The translations under genes and the position numbers were made by a program. The notes under the pieces were generated by a model, which was given only the letters and a program-made list of their open reading frames with translations, did no database searches and was not told where the DNA came from. A stretch of DNA of 64,000 nucleotides from Cyanophora paradoxa. Lineage: Eukaryota; Glaucocystophyceae; Cyanophorales; Cyanophoraceae. Positions 34,064 through 46,380 of the stretch are shown here, one piece after another. Each line of letters begins with the position of its first letter. Positions within the stretch are counted from its first letter, which is position 1. The stretch lies in assembly GCA_004431415.1 (NCBI GenBank), contig QPMI01000263.1:48156-112155 (forward strand), in the 5' to 3' direction.

Positions 34064-37000
34064 ATGGCAAAGGCTAGTAGCAAGAGGAAGCAAACAGTTA
34101 ATCCAGCAGCTGGTGATCCTGAAGAAGCTGTGGATCAAGAAGAGAAATCAGCAAAGCAAGACAAGAAGGAAGCTTCAAACTGCCCTGCTGGAATGGTGAA
34201 TATGGGTATCTTGTGCGCACAGCGCATGCGTACTCATGTGCTCAACCGCAGGTTCAGGCGCGAGTAGCCGAATCTGTGCAGACCATGCCAGAGGTAAGTT
34301 TTTTTTTAAAAAAAAGAAGAAAAAAAAGCACATTACAACTTCTGCATTACAGGTCGTGCCTGAAACTCAGACCTCAACAGCTTTTGCAAGCACAAAAAGC
34401 CCAATTTTGGTGAGTGCTTAAAAACAGATTACATCTATGTCCAGTATAGGTTTCTATTTGTGAGAACAATTTCACGGCTGCATTGCGTGTATAGTCTTAT
34501 GCTTTCCAATGCAGGAGAATCCTGGAGTTTCCAATGGATTGTCGAATGTGACAAGTTTGAACACACTTCCAGTATGTGCTTAATTGTGTAATGCCGGAAT
34601 GCAATCTATAATTGAAAACAATCGCTTTCTGTCACTGTGCTGATTGCATAATGCACAGAAGTCATCCTCCCCGGCAACCACTACACCGGTCTACAATAAT
34701 GTGAGTCTGTTTATATCTACATTACCGTCTACCAATGTACATCCAATAAATGACACTTCCATTTTACTTACATAATAAGGAATAGAGCAAACGAAGGAAT
34801 GAAACTATCTGCATTGTTTGGGTCGACTATATGTACACAATAAGCATAACTGAACAAATCAGACTTAAATTACATAAGCAACATTTTCAGTGCCGCGCCA
34901 ATAGACTGACTTTATACTTGATTAGGTTCCTGAATACGTGACTACAGCTTCGATGAGATGTCAAATTTGCAATTTTCAAACCAACAGCTTGGAGGTGTTT
35001 CGTGGACATATTTGCAATGGAGCACCAAAGGTAAAAAAACAGACAATTGTCTTCCATATCTTCCAGTATTTTTTCAACAACTCTGTATTACAGATGCAGA
35101 CATGCCTATTATGCTGTAACGTTTTCCCTTCGCAAGAGGTACTTCAACATCACTTGATCACTTGCAACGGTCCCCTACCAGCATCAGGAATCCAAATGGG
35201 TACGCATGTACTGTAAGTCTACAAATAGCCTACATTTAATATACAAACAGGGTCAATGCAACCATTCCCATTTTCATCTGCATCAATTGGAGGCATATCA
35301 GGAGGTTCATTATTGTGATGATAGAATACTGTATTGTAGACTAAATTGACGCACTACTCAGTAAATCAGCAACTTTTTCGTCGTGAATTGTTGCCCCAGA
35401 ATTCGCCTTCGATTTTCAATACTGCATTCCAAGGTGTTTGTCTTTCAAGTACCTATTCCACTTGACATTAACATCAAAAATGTTTAGGAACTCCTCCTTT
35501 ACTACAATTCAACATGTCATCGAAAACTTTACAATCATCTTCCTTTCCGCTACATTCTTCTATGTCATCGCCTGTTCTATCAAGCCCATTGAACCCTTCA
35601 TCTTCTTCAAGTGGTGGTATATATTGAATTCCAGCTTCCTATTGTACAATACTATAATTCACAATTACCTATCAGGTACAATGTTCAACACACCACCACC
35701 AAGTGTTTCGCCAATATCTTCAGGACCTGTTCATTTGCCGTCTTCTGTTAAAAAGAGCCTGAACTTTCAAGATCAAAGCGGATTACCTGTAATACCTTTG
35801 TTGCCAACAAAGTCCAGCCCTACTATAGTGCGTTATATTGCTATTGAATGCATTTCTTTACTTCATCATAACGATGTTATGAAAAGGGCAACAACGCCTC
35901 GACCATGGATTCTCTACTGGCATCTGCCAAGGAGGTATGTGTCAGAATATTTTAAATTGATTCTTTACATTAATTGCAAGTTTCGTAGATTGCTTCAAAA
36001 TCGCCTCATAAACCTGTACAACTACCTCCGGTAGACAGTATTTTAACTATCTTTCATTGCAAATTTCTTCCTGATATACAATTCTAGAACTCTATTGCGA
36101 TCTATGATATTCCTGGCCAGCCGCCAACAATTATCAGCCGTGACGTGCTACAGAACTTGCAGACGCTCGCATCTGATGAAGAGTACCTGCGGTCTGTTAC
36201 GCGGTTGCTAAACTACCCGTATTCCAAACAGACCAATCTCACTGTACACGAAAAACCTGCCAACCCATGGTGGGAAAAAGAATTATGTCAGAACACTTTT
36301 CCACGAGTTGCAGTTCAATTGCACGGTAAACTCTTTGTTTATTATATGCAATTCAATTAATCACATGAACTGTTTCCCTTTTATACAGATGACAGCCAAA
36401 CTCTATTTGTCGGTGGTCCATCCTTGTTATGTGGATGCTTGAAACTGTGTATTGTACGTGGCAGCAAATGGCTTGCTTGCGGCAACATAACTACTGCACC
36501 TCAATGTGAGAAAAATGGAGGGATGCGAAAAATTACGATTGTGGACTCTATGGTGAGAATAACCGTTATGACCTCTACCAAAACATAGACATACCATCTT
36601 TTGCAGACTCGTGACGTTGTTACAAGACAAGATTTACAGGTGTACTTTCCTAACAGTATCAGAAGCTTCCCAAATATTTCCTACTCTGTTTTCACAGTTT
36701 GTTATTTTTCTTTGCCCCTGCCATTCACGTGTATGTCATGCTGACTACTTCCAGTCTTTGCTACCAGACAATGATGACACTGTTCCTGCCGACAAGAAAT
36801 GGAGATTCCTCACAATTGTCTCTCCTTCACAAACCCAAAACATCAAGTCAACACAGCTCACCGAAGACATTGTTGGTGTCCAGGCAATCGGGCAGTCTTC
36901 CACTGTTCATGTACAGTCACCAATGTCACAACAAACAAGTACACCTGTACAGGTAACTGTAACAAAGACTGTATTACTCGTCATCAAATTAATTCAGCAA

Positions 37001-38365
37001 ACATAGAGTCCTATTTCATCACAGATTCTCCCCGGTGATGTTGACATGGTGCTGTAAATTAAAACTATCTAATCATCATTTCGCGTGTTCATATACCTTA
37101 TACAGGACCAGAACATGCTTTTCATTTATCAAGATCTTACAGATACAACTGTGCATTCGTATTTGATTACTGATCCTGTCATGGGTAATTCGTTTCAGTG
37201 TTCACCCCTAATGACGGCTTCTTGAATTTTTGGTTACACAGATGCTATGTTGAATGCTTCTTTTGGTTACACAAATACTCGAGCGGCATATATTGGAGAT
37301 GATATTCAGAAGTACTTGAAAACGGGCAAGCTGTTCCAATCAACAGACGTCGAGACTGCGAAAACCGTCTGTCTTTCTATAATCTCACTATGAACAGCAA
37401 CGAACATCTAATGCAATGAACAGCCATGCAAATGCATCTGTATACGGCCATTAATGCAGAAGAAGGATGCCGTATCTGTGTCTACTCCAGATGCAGAACA
37501 GGTAACAACAATATATCATCATTTCCAATTACCCAGTAACATATTGCAGATGTCCTATGCAATGAGCAAAATTGTGACAAAAGATGCTTCAATTTTACAA
37601 GGTTACCGATCATATATTTCTACAAGCTCTTCACTGGTGCGCATTGCAGATATTCTACGAGTTCAGTCGTGACTAGTAAACATTACCTTTGATCATAGAG
37701 AAAAGTATGTAATAGATAGATTTTCCACGGACTTCCAGGAGTCTATTTCTATCGCTACGTTACCGGTAGCTGATATCCAGTTCGATATGGAATCAACTCC
37801 GCCAAAATTCAAATTCATAGCATGCTACATAGAGAGGAAAACTCCAACAGACTTGTGGAAATCATTCATTGATGGTAGATTGTATTCTCAGCTGCAAAAG
37901 CTCAGTGAAACAGGAATTCGTTTCCTACTTTTAGTAGGACCAGAATGTGCTAGTCTGCATACTCACAATTGCCGTGAAAGCTTCCGTCTATTCAATGACA
38001 TCGGCATTCTACACTCCATTCCTACAGTACTAGCAGACTCTGTATCACATATAGAGCAAATTTGCAATAGAGTAAAACAGTCACTTAGTACTGCTACTTG
38101 CTGGCGGCCAATGTTTATGCTTGATAGAACATGTTTAATAGGAGCTTCATCGTTATCTTCTTCAACGTTAACGACAGACCAGAAAATTTTACAAAACATT
38201 ATTTTTCAACTACCACAAATAGGACAAAAAACTTCTTTCCGCATAGCTTCTCAGTATTCTTGTATTGCAGAGTTCCTAAAACTTTTACCTAGCAATTTCC
38301 CCATTCCGAGCATACATATTTCTAAGCAGAAATTGCTTCGTAAGCATTTCCTTGGTACTGAGTAA
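34064..38365 (+). CDS. Transposon ORF1: zinc fingers plus ERCC4/XPF-type nuclease with HhH
   Basis: Many short exons are separated by AT-rich GTAAGT/GTGAGT...CAG introns. The ATG at 34064 opens a Lys-rich segment. Exons around 34938-35210 encode two Cys/His fingers: CQICNFQTNSLEVFRGHIC and CLLCCNVFPSQEVLQHH. The middle part (35.4-37.6 kb) is unassigned. From about 37730 the exon encodes an ERCC4 nuclease: TLPVADIQFD, then CYIERKTPTDLWKSFIDGRL, YSQLQKL and FLLLVGPE, then GILHSIPTVLADSVSHIEQI. This fits the family motif GDx(n)ERKx3D, except that Gly of GD is Ala. After it, IIFQLPQIGQKTSFRIASQY is a helix-hairpin-helix, as in XPF and Mus81. Such enzymes cut branched DNA or flaps. The stop TAA (38363-38365) overlaps the next ATG. 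Nuclease and HhH are clear; the full exon chain is not. Confidence 0.65.
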
Positions 38366-41300
38366 TGGTGCCCTCTCAGGTAATTTCGAACTGGATAATA
38401 CAACTTCTCATTTTATGTGCTGTATTATCAACTGCAAATGCGACCAATACCGGATTCGAACATGTGCGCTTCTTAGCAACCAGTCTACAATTACATTTTA
38501 ATACTAATCTGTTTGCAGGACAAGTCTATTGTTGCCTTACTCACCTGCACCAAATGTGCTGCAGTTTATCATCTAACACGATCTTGCAACATAGCGGAAT
38601 GGAAACCCAGTTGCTTACATAATAAAAAACTCATGACGTGGACATGCCTATTATGCAAGGTACGCATTAATATTTGTATATATACATGTACACGATCTGC
38701 AATAAACAGTCTAACATATTCCTAGTTTACCACTTCAACTGTTTTGCGGGAAGACCGTTATGAGTCTCATTTCAAATCACATTTACATACAAGTTCACAA
38801 GACACTGCTGCGAACTTGCACTGGCTTCAATTACATTGCATGAACTGTGCAACAAACAATACACTAACATGGTCTGGACTTGCTGAGTGGGAGCCAACAT
38901 GTGGCCATGAACAAGATGATTACCTCTGGTCATGTTCATTATGTCTGGTAAATTATGCTCACTTGTTTTTACTATTCCATATCTTCCCCACTGATGATCC
39001 AACAGATGGAGAATTTCGTATTATACAAACTTGGAAATATACGACACCACTACGAGTCAAAAAGACATGAAAACAGTACGATGGAAACACTTGCAGGTGG
39101 TGGTCCACGTGCAAAGCGTTCAATGAACCCAGCATTACAAGCAGAAGTGGGAATTGACAGACCGCTTCCAAAATGCAATCAAGAATGCCACGAATTCTTC
39201 CCTCTGTGGCATATACACCCGCTTGCATTTACAACATGTCGACTTGAGCCTCTTCCAAACATTAATGGAAAACAAGGTTACTGCGCTGTTCCTGGCTGTC
39301 AACTGCCCCCCTCCCTATGTCCAACAACCTATACTTTGTGGCCTCCGTATGCTATGGCGCATTGCTGGACATTTCATTCTCAACACATGCATCGTATCCA
39401 GAAACCTACTTTTGCAAACTACCTGCTTCACAGTACGGACAAAGACGTTCAATGGTGTAATGGTGATGGGGATATCATTTTGGCTGCTGACCGTGACAAA
39501 TGGAGACAGCGTCTCTGGGAAAAAATCAACCTCCGTCCTGTCACATACTGCCATTACGATGGCCGCATGCTCTATCCTCACGAAGTTCGCTTTGCAGCTC
39601 CTAACAAGTATCCAGAATTCCATACAACAGTCCCCCAAGCTCCAGGTTACCCATATATTTTACTCAATCTTACCCTACAAATTTTTCATTCAATACAGGT
39701 TCCGTGGCTGGATTTGTCTGTGGGCGATGCTACAACTACATTAAGACCAACAATATCGATTTCTTTAAACCTCTCAACATTCCTTGGGATTATGGACAAC
39801 CACCGGAGTGCATTACAAGTGCATACTCTGGTTGAAATTCATGTTTCTATTAATTCACTGCGTTCAATAGAATTGAACTTCATGGAGCGGTCATGTCTTG
39901 GCGACGTACAATTTATCAGTAAACTAAAGCACAGAGACTGCCTAGGAAACGCCTTTGCATATGCTCATCAAACTGGCCTCGGATATCCGGTTCTTCGTTG
40001 CGCTCAATACGAAGGACTTTCTTCCTTCCCCATTATAAGTGAGTCATTACAGAAGACAAATCCTATTCGGCCGCATGCTGTATTGGAGGCGCGTCAACAT
40101 CTTCAACAAGTACGGCAATCTACATTTGCAATACAGGATCTCCTGACTAGAACCACTCTTCACTCGCAGCCGCGAACTGTGAAATCTGTAATGCAGGAGT
40201 ATTATTCAAAACAGACGGTAGGTTTCTTTTGAACAGTACAATTTACTTATTAACATATTGCACGTGCCGCAGAAAAATATGCCTTCAAATGACACTGAAC
40301 TCAAAATCGTTACCTTACGGCTCTCTTCTGGCAGAACTATTGACATATCTGTTCCCTTGGTTTTACCTTCAACATCCATTCACAAACTCCCGAAGAACCA
40401 TGCAATAGTGCCTGACGAGTTCCTCAAGAACGCTGAAGGTTATGGACTGTTAACTACATCTGCACCATACCATTCTGAAATGGGTGATCAAGACGGCAAA
40501 TTCCCACGTGATCTTTGCATTGCTTTTGAGCAGCGACTGGGCATTCCCCTTCGACTCAAGGATTTCGGTCGACTTGAGTATGAGTTATTTCCACACTTAT
40601 TCTACAATGGTTTAGGAGTCTACAATGGCAGTATATCAGTTCGAGAGCATCTCAAGATAAAACTATGTGGGTATGATGATCGCTTCCGTAACGATCCGAA
40701 GTACATTGCAACAGGCACTTCCTATCTTGATGAGCAGGTCATTCCTATTTCTCTTATTGCACGTTTAAAACAAACACAAACATTTACGACAGTCACTCTG
40801 GGGAATGCCTATGCGCAAAGTAACGCCTACATTTCAGCTGGGTGACACCAACCGATTTGTGAACTCCTCTACCTTTGTTAAAAAGAATGACAAGGGAGAA
40901 ATATTGTACAAGCAAGGACCATCTATCTCTGTTTCTCCAGCATTGCGCGGAAGTGTGCAACGGAAATTGAGTCATCGACATGATATATATGCTTTAGTTC
41001 GCGAACATGGTCCACCACGCTACTTCTACACATATTCAATAAGCAGCAAGTGGCAATTCTGGAAGAATCTTACTAAAGAAGAGCTTCGCTTTCGGCCACT
41101 TGAAACTGTGGAAGGCTTCCGACAGTGGCAGAGAAACATGCAAGAAGGTCTATTTTCAAAGAAATTTGGAGTTTTCCGATATGCAACACACTACTACATT
41201 GTTATCGAATACCAAAAGCGTGGTCTACCACATGTCCACATGCTTGTTTGGGTCGAACCAGGTCAGAGCTCACTTTCTTTTTTGCTCGACTTGTTATGAT

Positions 41301-44300
41301 CCATTCAAATCGTGTAACACAACGTTCAATAGGATCTCCAAGAGTACCAGTAACTGCTTCATTGTCGGATTTCTCTCCTGCTGTACGGGAGCGTGTTATA
41401 CGCAGACACAACATACATGTCTGCCATAAATTATACTGTTTGGCAAACGGTAATGAACTAACTTTGATTATGACGTACATTGTTTTCTTATTGCCCTTAC
41501 CAGGGCCTTGCCGCTTCCATTACCCTCACCCAATACATATTCATGGTAAAGATTGTGAGGATCCCCAGCGCTGCGAGCTACCAGAGCGAAGGACAGAAGA
41601 GGACCGCTACGTTGTGCCCACAAGTAATGACGCTGCTGCTTTCATTCCTTCAAATCAATGTCTTGTGGATCTCAGCGACGATCCCAAAAAGGCTCTTGAA
41701 TTTGTGTACCGCTACATTTCCAAGTATGTAACAAAAGGCGAGCCAACGGAAGACAGCGACATGACAAGAACATTTCTTTCATCACTGCACGAGTCTATTA
41801 CAACAAATGAGGAAAGCAACGTAAGTTTCTCCATTGATTACATTGAGGTTGAATTGATTGATTATGCGCAGGACACTGCTGATAAACCGCCAACATCAAC
41901 AGGGCAACCTGACAAACCTGCAAAAAAGGTACACTAAACCAATCTAATACAATCCTCTTCATTACACATAATTCGAATTTTTCTGCTCAGAAACCAGACT
42001 ATACACAGAAGTATAACAAGCAGGCCAGAAATGATATCAAGCACCGTATTCAAGGCAGCCCTGAAATGATGACAAACATTCTGGGCAGAGTTACCAAGAA
42101 ATCAACAGATGCGGTTCGTTATCTGGAGGTGGCACCCCCGGGACAACGAAACAGATATCTACTCACATTGAAAATCATGCGTGAGCGGTTTCAATTAAGT
42201 CACGATCAAGACCTATCAGCAGAGGACGTAATGTCTGCAACTAAGTGGGAACAGTATTTGAAACGCGACGCCGAATACCACACATACACATACTCCGAAT
42301 TCTGGTCTCAATTTGATAGAGTACGCAACGACTATAAAAAGCGCAACAAACGCATAGTCGTCCGAACTCATATACCCAACATTCATCACAAGCGTGAAAA
42401 CTACTTCTACTTATTGCTGGTCTCATTGTTTCATTGGCCACACGACATAGTCAATTACACGGTACTTTTATTGCGATACTAAAGAAAGCTTATTCAATAT
42501 TATTTACATGCTTTCAGGCGGCAACAGATTACTACGAAGCTCTATTCAACAAACTAATGAGTTCGACACCTGAATTGCAAGAACTGGCTTCATCTATTCT
42601 ACTCAGTGCTCAGACACGTCACACTGACATAAAAATTAATAACCCAGAAATTGATCAGCACCTTTTTGCACGTGGCGAGTTGAAACTCAACTTCATCAAC
42701 GAAGAAATTCCCTACTACTTTACACACCAGTCAGTTGCAGAAACTCTCCAAGATGTCCACGACAGCATTGCTATTGGTGTATCTTCCAGTGACTACATAG
42801 AGCGTCAACTAGCTCTAATCGACCTCGTCCAAGAAGAAGCACAACAATGCATAGGTGGAAAATCTAATTTAAATATAAACAATTATACAACATATATAAC
42901 GACATTTTTACATACATGGTCATGCAGATGATGCGGCGGCCCCAATAGACATAGACGAACAACCCACAACACCGGTTACTCTACAGCCAATGGAAGATTA
43001 TACAACGACAGCAATGGTAATTTTACTACAAAGCTTTTTACTTGAATTCCTACAATTCAATACAATGTTCATGATGCAGGTTGAAGAGAGCACGACTGCC
43101 ACCCCTTCCAAAAGTCTCAAGCGCCGGTTTAATTTCAAGCCGCGAAAGCCACGTTTAAGAAAGCCAAGGAGGACATTCAACCCTACGACTGTTCTCGCAA
43201 CATCTGCAGCCAACGAGGATTCCCCTGGTCTATAATTTATATCACTCTAAATACGACCCGTTATCAAAACACTAACAAATATACACAGATGAAGCAGATG
43301 AATACGAATTGGAAAATTCCATGTCACCAACAGCAATTGACCACCTACTCACCGTTCAATGGAACACAGAACAACAGGCCTTTATACACTCTGTTTTGCA
43401 CAGTACCAACAATCTCTACCTTGCTGGCCACGCTGGAACAGGAAAATCGTTTACTTTGCTCTACTGCATTGCTTCTTTACGGAAATCTGGACGGCATGTC
43501 CGATGCAGCGCTTGGATGCAAAATGCAGCTCAGCGTGTCAGTGGCTACACCGTGGCTTCTCTTACAGGTGTCTATGTTCAAGGCGAGGCTATTGAAACAG
43601 TTGTCAACCGCGTAAAGAACAACAGAAACCTCCAAAATTTTTGGATCGACACTGAAGTCTTCTGCATTGATGAGATTTCAACACTACATGCAGATATATT
43701 TTGCACACTCGATTGTGTCGGCAGAATCATAAGAGAAAAGCAGCTGCCTTTTGGTGGCATGAGACTTGTTATCAGCGGTGATTTTTGTCAGGTAATTTGA
43801 AATTTTACACTTCACGTTATTTCACGTTTCACAAACGTAATACAGCTTCCACCTGTACAACCCAAAGAACCACATCAATCACGTAATACAGGTTCGGGCT
43901 TATCAAAAGAAGTGCACCGGCCCTACGTCTTTACTGGAGAGACATGGGAAAATTGCGACTTTCGAATTTTTGAGCTCACAACTGTTTACCGGCAAAATAA
44001 AGACCCTGGCTTCATTGAAATCGTAAACGAGTTACGGCAAGGTCCGTTTCTTCGTTTTCACTTGCTTTTTCTTGAAAACAAAACCTATCTCTAACCAATT
44101 CTACACAGGAAATCCCCTATCGAACAACATCATTCAGTTCATTCTCTCTAGGATGCAGCCAGTGCCAATTGAAAGGCAGCATGAGCTTATTGATTTGAAT
44201 GGACAGCGCAGGGGAGTTGATCACATTAACCAGCGCCGACTTGAACACCATCCCGGACAACCTGTGACCATCCTGTCTCTTGATGAAAACACTCTCCCAA

Positions 44301-46089
44301 CAGCTGGGACACCTATGGATTTCAACAACACTGGTTTATTACCAGCATTTACTTTCAAGTTCAATGCTCCTGTCGTCCTTCTCAAGAACACCCGTCAAGC
44401 TCGAGTTTTCAACAGCGCAGTGGCAACACTTCTTTTCATGGACAGTACTGTGCGACCTACAGATGATAACATTTATCCAGTGCGAAATCGAATCTTGCGA
44501 GACAAAGTACCTCTTCCATTACGACAAATTCTTGTTGTTCAAGTGCGCATTCACATGGGTTTGAGGCCGACATCCGACTGAAATTTTACAGATGCATGAG
44601 AGTAATGACATTGTCCGTATTCCTGCTTACAAAGCGACTACGAAAAAATACTCCGTAATACACGAAGAATACTACACAATAAGCCGCACACAGTTCCCTC
44701 TTCAATTGGCTTGGGCTGCTACTATCCATCGCCTACAAGGAATCAAAGTCAATGCAATGCGCACCGCTGTTGGACGATCAACAAATTGGGATCCTGGCAT
44801 GACATACACTTCCTGGACTCGAGTCGAATCAGGCAACGATCTTTATTTTCCCATTCCAGCAGGATCCAAAAGACAAGCTTTCGTTGACAACCTACTCAAA
44901 TTTCAGCCGTACACGCACCCACTTGTGAAGCTCGCCATGAAAGTATTTACTCACTACGCCAAAACTCATGAACCATGTCCACGCATTACATCCACTTCCA
45001 CATTCCCAGCAACAATTGTAGGATCCATAGAGTCTACTACTGCATCCGCCGCCCAGCATACAAGATCGGAAACCCTGACAATGGCTTCAATGGGCCCAGT
45101 ACAGTCATCAAATGCTCAGCAGCGCTGCACCTGGTTCATCAACAGTTGCTTTTTTGATGCAAGCCTACTTTGCTTCGAGGCCTGCTACAAGGACGACCCA
45201 GCAGCATGGGATTACAGTTTCGATACCCTACATCCAGCAGAACGGTTACTCTTGTCTTTTTTCAAACAGCTCGACAGAAACTCCATCTCATTAGCAGCAA
45301 TGAACACCACACGAGACACTCTTCGAAAAATGCTGGTTGATGTTGCACATGTCCGCAACAGCAATTCTCCTTACACGACGGAATCCTTTGGAAGCCTCTT
45401 GGAAACTGTAGGCCTCTTCGTGTTTCTATTTCCCAACTTGGCGAAAATTTTCACGACACGGAGAAATGTTCGTCTAACATGTGCCACGTGTGAGTTTGCT
45501 ACAGAATCGGAAGACGCCCTACTACCCTACTTTTCTGTTACACCTGACACAAACAACTCCATCGACCAACCGTGGAATGTTGTTGCACAGCTCCTCCGTA
45601 ATTTTACAGGACATGTACCTACACACCGATTTGCAAGTCAGTGCATTGCCTGCCATGGCGAACTCGAGCCCCATATTACAATCACATCATGGCCTACTGT
45701 CCTTGTGGTTGACATTGGTGGGCCAAGTACTCCTAACAGGCTTCAAAGGTTACCTGAAACAATACAAGTTAGCCCGTTTTCACTACTACTACTGTTGCTG
45801 CTGTTAGAACCCAACTAAATTCGATCAACAGGTACCTAACGTTGGACAGTATAACCTGTGTGCGGTTGCTGGACACCCGCATCTCCATTTCAACGCCATT
45901 GTCAGAATGAAACATTCAAATTACAACTCATTCATCTACAAATACGATGACCTTCCCACAGCCTCTGGTGGCACCAACGGAGCCCTGCTACCCTATTGCG
46001 CCTCGTTTGCTTCTTGCCCCGCTATATCCACTACATTTCCGTTATCACGAGCAGTGGTGCTTTTTTATGTGAAATCCATAGCTTTGTAA
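38365..46089 (+). CDS. Transposon ORF2: Helitron Rep/helicase fused to a USP-like peptidase
   Basis: The ATG at 38365 gives MVPSQ, then a CAG|GTAATT intron and DKSIVALLTCTKC in phase. Two zinc units follow. VAGFVCGRCYNYI and the exon with LEYELFPHLFYNGLGVYN and DDRFRNDPKYI begin the Helitron N domain. A 54-nt intron (40739-40792) keeps the frame. HUH: GLPHVHMLVWVEP (about 41220-41260). Two tyrosines: VYRYISKYVTKG (about 41704-41740). PIF1 helicase: GHAGTGKSFT (about 43427), FCIDEIS, VISGDFCQ-LPPV and FPLQLAWAATIHRLQG (about 44695-44740). The C-terminus is ubiquitin-protease-like: WFINSCFFDASL (Cys box), two CxxC pairs, and YNLCAVAGHPHLHFNAIV with YKYDDL (His box), ending at 46087-46089. Rep and helicase should nick and unwind DNA for rolling-circle transposition. 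No stop breaks the key exons, so it may be intact. Confidence 0.8.
38519..39076 (+). other. Duplicated zinc-ribbon plus C2H2 modules in ORF2
   Basis: Two similar units lie in successive exons. Unit 1 reads LTCTKCAAVYHL, IAEWKPSCLH and WTCLLCK, then LREDRYESHFKSHLH. Unit 2 reads LHCMNCATNNTL, LAEWEPTCGH and WSCSLCL, then LGNIRHHYESKRH. Each has CxxC...C.H...W.CxxC followed by a His pair, suggesting a zinc ribbon or CW-like fold joined to a C2H2 finger. They may recognise DNA at the element's ends; that is inference. Confidence 0.6.
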
Positions 46090-46320
46090 CAAGTGCCACT
46101 TATTACATGCTACAACGTACACTGCAAAAATAGACGTTACGTATTTAAAGACAATAGACGATCGTAACACATACGCTGTAATACACATTCCGCTGTAGCT
46201 GCCGCTTATTACGTGGAACTTAATACACTGCATACATAGACGATACGTACTCGTAAAATAAAAGGACTCCCCAAGCGATACCAATTACGTCCACGACAAA
46301 AAAAAACCAGACACATATAC
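46090..46320. other. Non-coding right end of the transposon
   Basis: AT-rich sequence after the ORF2 stop. It contains two similar stretches near 46086-46150 and 46190-46262 that share ACTTATTACATG/CTTATTACGTGG and a later TAGACG(A/T)TACGTA. No gene was seen. Confidence 0.45.
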
Positions 46321-46323
46321 CCA

Positions 46324-46380
46324 GCAAGCAAGCGGGGGGGGTGCGGGGGGGGCGGAGCCCCCCCTGCTTGTCTGCACTAG
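46324..46380. repeat. Candidate 3' terminus of the Helitron: hairpin then CTAG
   Basis: CAAGCA (46325-46330) pairs with TGCTTG (46365-46370). Inside it an 8-bp stem, G-run plus C, closes on a GGA loop (46346-46364). Six bases later comes CTAG (46377-46380). Helitrons end in CTRR a few bases after a hairpin, so this fits. The following base is C rather than the usual T, and no matching left end was found. Confidence 0.45.

Larger units (their letters stand above)
32700..46380 (+). mobile_element. Large Helitron-type rolling-circle transposon with nuclease and protease domains
   Basis: An AT-rich island of about 13.7 kb in GC-rich host DNA. It encodes an HUH Rep domain with the two-tyrosine motif and a PIF1-type helicase, which together define Helitrons. 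Extra domains are an ERCC4 nuclease with helix-hairpin-helix, several zinc modules and a USP-like peptidase. Both ORFs are on the + strand. The 5' part holds hairpins (32787-32806, 32827-32841) and repeats (33102-33215, 33439-33945). A candidate 3' end is a hairpin followed by CTAG at 46377-46380, matching the CTRR rule. No canonical 5' TC preceded by A was found near the left edge and the base after CTAG is C, so the ends are provisional. It lies between two divergent host genes. Confidence 0.85.

Noticed and set aside
40739-40860. Apparent frameshift in the Helitron Rep domain
   Set aside because: A 54-nt intron, CAG|GTCATT to ACGACAG|TCA (40739-40792), restores the frame exactly, so no mutation needs to be assumed.
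32700-46380. Polinton/Maverick or integrated large DNA virus as the source of the AT-rich island
   Set aside because: No protein-primed polymerase B, capsid, packaging ATPase or retroviral-type integrase was seen, whereas HUH Rep plus PIF1 helicase are clear.
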